A stretch of 32,845 bases of DNA from Actinomycetes bacterium (GTDB lineage Bacteria > Actinomycetota > Actinomycetes > Propionibacteriales > Propionibacteriaceae), in the NCBI GenBank assembly GCA_023392635.1, contig JAEVYS010000034.1, forward strand, positions 1 through 32,845, given 5' to 3'. Below, one piece after another: positions 18,001-27,000 of this stretch; position 1 is the first letter of the stretch, and each line of letters opens with the position of its first letter. The position numbers and the translations under genes are program-made. The notes beneath the pieces are model-generated. The model did no database searches and was not told the origin of the DNA. It saw nothing but the letters and a program-made list of their open reading frames with translations.

Positions 18001-21000
18001 GACCACGGGCCCCGCGTCCGTGGTCTTCGCGAGCGACCACTGCGCGGTGTAGGCGGTCGTGGAACAGCCGGCCCCGCACGTGCCGCCCTGGCCGTTCGGT
18101 GTGACGGTGTTGACGAGTACGGCACCGGCGGTGTGGACAGACGCCGTGTAACTGGCGGTGCGGGTCTGTCCGGGTGCCAGGGTCGGGATCGCCCAGGTCA
18201 GTGTGGTGCCCGTACGGGTCAGCTCTGCCCCGGTGATCGTCACGTCGGCGGCAGCCAGCACGCTGGTCAGGTCGTCGGTGGCGGTGGCGCCGGTGACCGG
18301 GACCCCGGAGGTGTTCGTGGCACTGAGGGTGTAGGTGATCGTGTCACCGGCCGTGACGGTCGCACCCGTGGCCGGTGTGCTCGACTTGGCCAGCGTCCAG
18401 GCCGGCGTGCCTGACGTCGTGGTGCAGGAGGTCGGGCATTCACCGCCCGCACCCACCGGGGTTGCGCTGTTGCGCAGGGTCGACCCGTCGCGGTCCACCC
18501 TCACCTGGTAGGACAAGGACGCGGTCGCGCCGGGGGCGACCGGGGCCACGGTCCAGGCGAGGGTGCTGCCGGTGAGCGTCGCGCCCGAGGGCACCGCCAC
18601 GAGGGTGGCGTCGTCGAGCACGTCGGACAGGTCGTCGTTCACGGTCGCGGTGGTCAGCGCGGCCGGGCCGGTGTTGGTGACGGTCAGGGTGTACGTGATG
18701 GTGTCACCGGGGTGCACCACCGCGCCGGCGTCGCTGCTCTTGGCCAGGTTCCAGCGCGGGGTGTACGCGGCGGTGCTGCACGTGGCGCAGGTGCCGCCGG
18801 GCGACACCGGGGCGGCGATGTTGGCGAGAGTGGCCCCGGGTGCACCGCTCTTCACGGTTGCCGTGTAGGTCACCGTGGCGGTCGCTCCCGGAGCGGTGTC
18901 CGGCACCGCCCAGGTGAGCGTGCTGCCGGACCGGGCCAGGCCGGACGGCAGCGTGCCGAGCGTGGCGTCGTCCACCAGGCCGGAGATGTCGTCGGTGACG
19001 CTCGCGCCGGTCAGGATGGCCGGGCCGCTGTTCGTGACACTCAGGGTGTAGGTGACCACGTCGCCGGCGACCACGACGCCACCGGAGGCCGGGCTGGAGC
19101 TCTTGGCGAGCGACCACTTCGGGGTGGTGTGGGTGGTGGCGCAGGTGGTGCACGAGCCCCCCGAACCGCCCGGCACGGCCACATTGGTCAGGGTCGCACC
19201 GTCGGCCCCGGCGTTGATCGTCGCCGAGTAGGTGACGGTCCTCGTCTCGCCGGGCGCCATGGCCGGGATCGCCCAGGCCAGGGTGGTGCCGGCCAGCGAC
19301 AGCTGCGGCGACGTCGCGCCGAGGCTGGCCGCGGCGAGCACCGAGGAGAGGTCGTCGGTGGCGGTGGCGCCGGTGATCGTGGCCTGCGAGCTGTTGTGCG
19401 CGGTCAGCGTCCAGGTGATCGTCTGGCCGGGCGTGACGACGCCGGAGGCCGGGTCGCTGGTCTTCGCCAGCGTCCACGCCCCGGTGTACTGGGTGGTGCT
19501 GCAGGCAGCGCCGCAGTTGCCGCCGGTGCTGGCCGGGGACGCGATGTTGCGCAGCCGCGCCCCGAGGGCGTCGGCCTTCACCGTGCCGGCGTAGGTGAGC
19601 GTGGCGGTGTCGCCGGCCGCGACGTCGGGGACCGACCAGGTCAGCATGTTGCCGGCCACGGACGCCCCGGCGGGCAGGGCGGCCAGGTCGACGTCGTCCA
19701 GCACGTCGGTGAGGTCGTCACCGACGGTGGCGCCGCGCAGGGTGGCGCGTCCGGTGTTGGCGACGGTGAGCGTCCAGGTGACGGTGTCGCCGGGCCTCAC
19801 GGTGGCGCCGTCGCCGGGCGTGCTGGCCTTCGTCAGCGTCCAGGCGTCAGTGTGGGCCGTGGTGGTGCAGCTGAGCGCGCAGTGCCCACCCGCGCCCACC
19901 GGACTCGCGACGTTGGTGATGGCGGCGCCCCGGGCATCGGTCTTTACGGTCACCGGGTAGCTGATCGACGCGATCCCACCGACCGGGATCGTGGGCAGCG
20001 CCCAGGTGAGCGTGGTGCCGGACCGGGTCAGGCCGGCGGGCAGGGAGCCGAGGTGGGCGTCGTCGAGCACGTCGGCGAGGTTGTCGGTGACGCTGGCGCC
20101 GGTGACAGCCACCGGGCCCTCGTTGGCGACCGTGAGCGTGTAGGTGAGGGTGTCACCGGGCTTGACGACCGCGCCGGACGCCGGGTCGGAGGTCTTGTTC
20201 AGGCTCCACTTCGCGGTGGAGGAGCTGGTGGTGCAGGCGACGCAGTTGCCGCCGGAGCCGTTGGCGGTGACCGAGTTGGTCACGGTGACGCCGGTCGTGC
20301 GCACCTTCGCGGCGTAGGTGACCTCGGCGTGCTCGCCGGGCAGCAGGGTCGGGATCGCCCACGTGAGCGTGCTGCCGGAGAGACTGAGCTGGGGCGAGGT
20401 GAACGCCACGTCGGCGTTGGCCAGCACGCTGGCCAGGTTGTCGGTGCCGGTCGCACCGGTGACCACACCGGGACCGGTGTTGGTGGCGGTCAGGGTGTAG
20501 GTGATCGTGTCGCCGACGGCCACGGTGGTGCCGGAGGCCGGATCGGAGGCCTTGGCCAGCGTCCAGGCCGGCGAGTACTGCGTCGTTGAGCAGGCGGCGC
20601 AGGTACCACCGGCGCTCGCGGGGGACGCGACGTTGTGCAGCGTCGCGCCGTCGGCGGCCACGCGCACCTGGTAGGTCAGGGTGGCGGTGCCGCCGGCAGC
20701 CACGTCGGGCACGGCCCAGGTGAGCGTGCTGCCGGACACCGACGCGCCGGCGGGGACGGCCACCAGCGTCGCGTCGTCGAGGATGTCGGCGAGGTCGTCG
20801 GTGACGGACGCGCCGTGCAGGGCCGCCGGCCCGGTGTTGGTGACGGCCAGGGTGTAGCCGACCACGTCACCGGGCAGGACGGTCGCGCCGTCGCCGGCGC
20901 TGCTGGTCTTGGCCAGCGTCCACTTCGGTGTGGTCTGCGTCGTGGTGCAGGACCCGTCGCAGTGGCCGCCCGTCGACGCCGGGACGGCCGCGTTGCGCAG

Positions 21001-24000
21001 GGTGGCGCCGAGGGCGCCAGCCTTCACGGTCGCGGGGTAGCTGGTCGAGGCGGACGCGCCGGGCGCGAGGGCCGGCGCCGACCAGGTGAGGGTGGTGCCG
21101 GAGCGGGTCAGGCCCGCCGGAAGCGTGCCGAGGGTGGCGTCGTCGACCACATCGGAGATGTCGTCGGTGACCTTCGCGCCTGCCACGGCTGCCGGGCCGG
21201 TGTTGGTCACGGTGAGGGTGTACGTGATCAGGTCGCCGGGGGTGACGACGCTGCCGCTGGCCGGGCTCGAGGTCTTCGCCAGCGTCCACTTCACGGTCGA
21301 CTGGGTGGTGCTGCAGCCGCCGGAGCAGGTCGCGCCGGCGCCGTGCGGGGTCACCGTGTTGCGCAGGGTGGCGCCGTCCGCGCCGGCCTTGACGGTCGCG
21401 GTGTAGGTCACGGTCTTCGTCTCGCCCTTGGCCATCGTCGGGATCGCCCAGGTGAGGGTGTTGCCGGCGCGGCTCAGCTGCGGGGAGGTGAAGGCGACGT
21501 CGGCGTCGGCGAGCCCGGTGAGGTCGTCGGTGGCGGTGGCGCCGCTGACCTGGCCGTTGGCGGTGTTGGTCGCGGTCAGCGTGTAGGTGATGGTGTCGCC
21601 GGGGGCGACGGTGGCGCCGGAGGCCGGGTCAGAGGTCTTGGACAGGGTCCACGCCGGGGTGTGGTGCACGGTGGTGCACGCCGCGCCGCACGGCGCGGGG
21701 GCGGTTTCGCCGGTGGCGGTGACGGTGTTGGTGAGGTCGACGCCGGTCGCGCCCGCCTTCACGGTGGCGGTGTAGGTGAGGGTCAGCACGCTGGCGGCCT
21801 TGACCGTCCCCACGGTCCAGACCAGGTCGGTGCCGCTGAGGGTGGCGCTGCCCTGGCTGGCGACGATGTCGGTGATGTCGGCGTGGCCGAGGACGCCGGC
21901 CAGCGCGTCGGTGACCACGACGTTGCGGGTGAAGCCGATCTGCGCCGGGGTGAGCGTGACGGTGTAGTGGATCGCCTGTCCGGGCAGCACCGTGGCGCCG
22001 TCGGCCGGGCTGGCCGACTTCGCGATCGAGAAGGTGCCCTTGGTGCGGGTCAGGTGGTTGGTCGCGGTCACCGACACCGGCGCTCCGCCGCTGGGCAGGG
22101 TGAACCGCACGGTCCGTCCCGTGGTCGTTCCGGTGGCGTTGACGACGCCGAAGCTGGTGTCCCAGGTGTAGGACGGGTCGGACGCGTCCGGGGCTGCGCC
22201 CTCGGTGACGCGGCAGTCACTCCCGACCGGCACCTCGTCCGGGGCGTTCCAGGTGCTGCCGGCGGTGAGCCCGAAGGTGCCGGGGGCGTTGGCGGGGAAG
22301 GTGTTGCCGTTGGCCGCCACGCAGCTCCAGGAGAAGCTGTACAGGGCGGAGGGCGCGATGCCCTCGGTGTCGCCGGTGACGACCTTGGTGACGCCGAACG
22401 CACCGGTCACGCGGTTGACCGGGTTGGTCACCACCACTGCCGGACGCGGCTCGCCGGCCGCCGCCACCGTGATCGGCGTGCCGAGGTCGGCGGTGCCCCA
22501 CAGGTAGGAGTCGTCGGTCCTGGACGGCTTGGCCGGGTCGTCCTCGCTGGTCACCGAGCAGGTGGAGCCGAGCAGCACCGGGGGGCTCGTCCAGTCGGCG
22601 TCGGCCGCGACCGGGCCCCAGTCACCGGTGACGGCGGGGTCGCCGGCGTGGGTGCAGCGGTACCGGCCGGAGAACGTCAGGTCGGACTCGAGCGCGGACG
22701 CGCTGACGCCGTTGCCGAGCTCCAGCTGCTTGGTCACGGTGAACGAGGCCTGCACCCGGCGGGTGGAGTTCGTGACGGCGACCCCGGCGGTGTCACCGGC
22801 CACGGTGGTCACGGCACCGCCGGCCGGTGCGTACACGCCGGGCTGCCACGCGAACGACGCGTCCGTGAGCTGGTCGTCGGGCAGAGAGTCCTCCGCGACC
22901 GTGCACGTCGCCGAGGCGGGGATCGCCGCGTCCGCGGGGCGCGCGACAACCGTGGTGCCACCGGCGGCCGGCAACGTCCAGCTTCCGGAGGCGGCCACCT
23001 GGCCGCGGTAGGTGCAGGACCAGGTGCCCGTCAGCTGCAGGCCGGGGGCGAACGCTCCGGACGGTCCGTCGTAGGCCGTGGTGACCTCCAGGCCCGCCCA
23101 CCGGCGGGTGGCGGTGTTCGTGACCACCAGCTGGGCCGGCTCGGAAGCCGACGCGATGGTCACTGTGCCGCCCAGAGATGGCTTCGCCCAGGTGTAGGAC
23201 GAGTCGACCAGGGAGGTGTCGCCGGGGTCGTCCTCGGTAGCCGTGCAGTCGGCGGTGAACGGGATGTCGGTGTCACCGGTGAGCGTGGCCACGCCGGCGT
23301 CGGTCACCGTCCAGGTGCCGGTGTAGGTGGTGGCGCCGTAGGTGCACCGGTACGCACCGGTGAAGGTCGTGCCGGGCCGGACCGCGTCCGCGGTGCCGTC
23401 GCCGAACGCCTTGCTGATCGACAGGTGCCCGGTGACCCGGCGGATGCCGTTCGTGACGACCGCGTGCGGGGCCTGGTTGCCGGCGCCCAGCTTCGTGGTG
23501 TCACCGCCACCGCTGAACGCGACCGACTGGCTGTCCCACGCGTAGGAGGCGTCCTTCAGCTGGCTCGGGGTCGGGAACGAGCCCTCGCTGATCCGGCAGG
23601 TCCAGCCGTAGGGCACGCCGTCGATCACGGTGGCGGAATCGCCCGGCTTCACGGGCACGGTGGCCTCGAGGTGGCCGTTCTCGTCCGGATCGTTGAGGTA
23701 GCAGCGTGCGGTCACGCTGAAACCGGCGAAGCTGCCGGACGGCGCGTAGCCCGCGGTCTCGCCGGCGAGCTGCGTGGTCACCGTGACCCTGCCCGTGTCG
23801 CGCAGCAGCGTGTTGGTCACGGTCAGGCGGTTCGACGCTCCGGCCTTGACGGTGACGTCGCGGTAGGCCGGAGTTCCGTCCCAGCGGTAGGACGGGTCGC
23901 TGTTCGGGGCTGCGAAGGACGTGTCCTCGCTCACCGAACAGGCCGAGCCCACCAGGATGTGGTCGGCACCGGACGACAGGGTCGCCCGGGTGCCGGCCTC

Positions 24001-27000
24001 GCTGGCGAGGCCGTGCCAGGTACCGGTGACCGCGGCGTCGTGACCGTAGGTGCACGACCAGGTGCCGCTGAACTCCTGCGCCGGGTCGGCGACCCCGGAG
24101 AACCCGCCGTCGTCGATGATCTTGACGACCTCGATGCCGGCGTAGACCCGAGCGATCGGGTTCCGGATCGCGATCTCGTAGGTCTGGCTGTCGGTGAGCT
24201 TCACCGCATCACCGATGCTCGGCTCGCCCCAGGCGTAGGAGCCGTCGGCCAGGCCGGCGGTGGTGCTGCCTTCGGACGCCGCGCAGGTGGAGCCGAGCGG
24301 GATCCCGTCCCAGGTCACCGAACCGCCCGCGGCCACCGACTTCGTGCCCTGGGCTCCGGTGGAGCAGGTGAGGGTGACGTCGAAGACCGTGCCGCCGGTG
24401 TAGCCGGCGTTCTCGCCGGTGACGGATTTCGTGACCGTGACGCTCGCGGTCCTGGCGCTGATCGAGTTGGTCGCGCGCACGCTGACCGGCTGGGCGTCGT
24501 CGGTGGTCGTGAAGGTGATGCTGCGGCCGCTCTGGCCGGTGTGGCTCGCGTCGCCGCTCACGCTCAGGGTCACATCATCCCAGCGGTAGGGGTCGATGCT
24601 GCCCGGGAAGTCGCCCTCGGTGACGGTGCAGGTGGAACCGCCCGGGATAGCCTCTGCCGGCGCCTTCGAGTCGCCCGCGGTGACGCTGAACGAGCCGCTG
24701 ATCGGGTCACCGCTGCGCGGCGTGCAGGTGTAGCGGAAGCCGAAGTCGGCGCCCGCCGGGAACGCCGAGCCGGCGCTGCCGCCCTGCACGCTCTTGGACA
24801 CGTTGAACGAGCCCTCGGCCCGGTTCAGGGTGTTCACGACGACGGCTGTGGCGCCGTCGGCGTCCACCGTCGTCGGGGCCGGGGTCTGGGTCGACCAGGT
24901 GTAGGACCGGTCGCCCTCGACGGGTGCGCCGGGGTTCTCCTCGGTGACGGTGCAGACGGAGCCGACCAGCACGTCCACCGAGGTGGCGGTGCCCTGGCCG
25001 GTGACGCTCCAGGAGCCGGCCTCGACCGACTCGCCGTCGTTGTAGTCGCAGCGGTAGGAGCCGCTGAAGGTCTCGCCTCCGGTGCCGTGACCGGTGTGGT
25101 TGACCACGTCCTTGACGATCCGGAAGGTCGCCTGCACACGCTTGACGTCGTTGACGACGTCCACCTGCCGGGCGCTCTCGGAGGCGGGCACCGTGACCGT
25201 GACCGGGTCGGGCGCCGGCTTCCATACGTACGAGGCGTTGGGCAGCGCGGTGTGGCCGGTCGGCGCATCGGTCTCCGTCACGGTGCACGAGGTACCGACC
25301 GGGAGGTACGGGGTGAGCGCCGTCACGGCCGACGGCCACACCAGGTGGAAGGTGTCGGCGTAGGTGCCGGTGGCGTCCTGGGCGGGCGCGTCACAGGAGA
25401 CCCGCACGGTGAACCCCGTGCCGCTGGCGACCTGGGCAGCGAAGCTGTCGACGAGCGTGGTGACCTGCACCCGGCCGTACCCGATGCTGGTCGGGTTGGT
25501 GACCGTGACGGTGCCCGACCCGCCCTTCGGCACCGCGATCGAGCCGTTGGTGAGCCCGGCGTAGGTGGGGTCGCCCCAGACGTAGCCGCTCTTGAGCGGC
25601 TTGGACGACGGTTCCTTCTCGGTCACCGTGCAGGCCACGCCCGCAGGCACGGTGACGCTGGCCGACCCGCCTGCGGCGAGGCTGACCGAGCCCACGTACG
25701 GCGCCCCGCAGTCGTAGGCCAGCGTGAAGTCGGCCCCACCGCCGGAGTAGCCGTTGCCGGTGACGACCGCGGCCAATCCGAGCGTCACCAGGTCGCGGCG
25801 GAAGGAGTTCGTGACCGTGATCGTGCTGGTGGAGTTGTTGGAGATCGAGACGTCGGCGCTCGCCGCGAAGCCGTCCCAGCCGTAGGACGCGTCGAGGAAG
25901 TCGCCCGCCGTCTCGGCCTGGATCTCACCGGTCACCGTGCAGGTGCTGCTGGCGGGGACGCCCGGGATGGTGACCGGCGTCCCCGTGGAGACGTCCACCG
26001 TCCCCGCGCTGACGGTCGTGCCGGCCAGGGTGCAGCTGTAGCTGATCGGGAACGTCCGCTCCGTGCCGCCGGCGTAGCCGCCGCCCGGGACGCCGCTGCG
26101 GGGCGCGATCACCTTGGTGATCTGCAGCGAACCGAGCCGGCGCGCCGTGGCGTTGGTGATGTTCACGGTGCTGGTCGTGTCCGCGGCGATGGTCACGATC
26201 GCCGGATTGGCGGGGGCCACCCAGCTCCACGACGGGTTCACCAGGTCGGTGAAGGTTCCGGTCGGCGGGTTCGTCTCGACGACTGCGCAGTTCGCACCGG
26301 CAGGCACGGCGTCGATCGTCACCGCTGCGCCCGGGGTGCCGTTGGTCTCCCCGGGGTGGAGGGTGACCGAACCGGACTTCACGGTGGCGGTGCCGGAGGT
26401 GCAGGTGTACGAGGCGGTGAAGGCCTTGGCGGCTCCCCCGGTGTACCCGTTGCCGGTCACGGTCTTGGTGATGGCGAGCCTGCCCACCGCGAACTTGTTC
26501 CTGATCGTGCAGGTCGCGCTCTGCCCGGCGGCGAGCGTCAGGGTGGAACCGTTGAGCGTGCCGGCGGTGCAGGACCAGCCACCGTCCGGCACGTAGCCGG
26601 CGGTGGTTGCCGGGTTGGAGCCCACCTCTGCCAGCGCATAGGTGCCGGCGATCACGGACCTGCCGGTCACCGCCCCGCTGCCGCTGGAGCCGGACACCGA
26701 CTGGCCGGCGACGATGCCGCTGCCGGTGGCGGACAGCGTCCAGTCGGCCGGCACGGCCTGCGTGCCGGTCTGGCCGGTGGTGGTGACCTGCTTGACCAGG
26801 GTCAGCGTCGCGTGCGGGGTGTAGGTGTTCGTGTAGGTACAGGTGATCGGCGCCGCGGTGGCCGACGTGGTGCCGTAGTCACCGCTCAGCGTGATGCCGG
26901 CTCCGCTCACGGTGAGCCCGCCGATCGAGGAGTTGCCGGCACCGTCCATGCAGGACAGTGAGGTGAACGCCCAGTCGGCCGACGCCGGCGCGGTCTCCGC

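Noticed and set aside
20635..26961. A 2108-codon open frame on the plus strand opposite the giant fibre gene
   Set aside because: It is the mirror of the fibre gene's G+C-biased codons. Its product is an Arg/Gly/Val/His-rich string without domains, and similar antisense frames of 466-649 codons cover the rest of the array. No start signals or promoter are visible.
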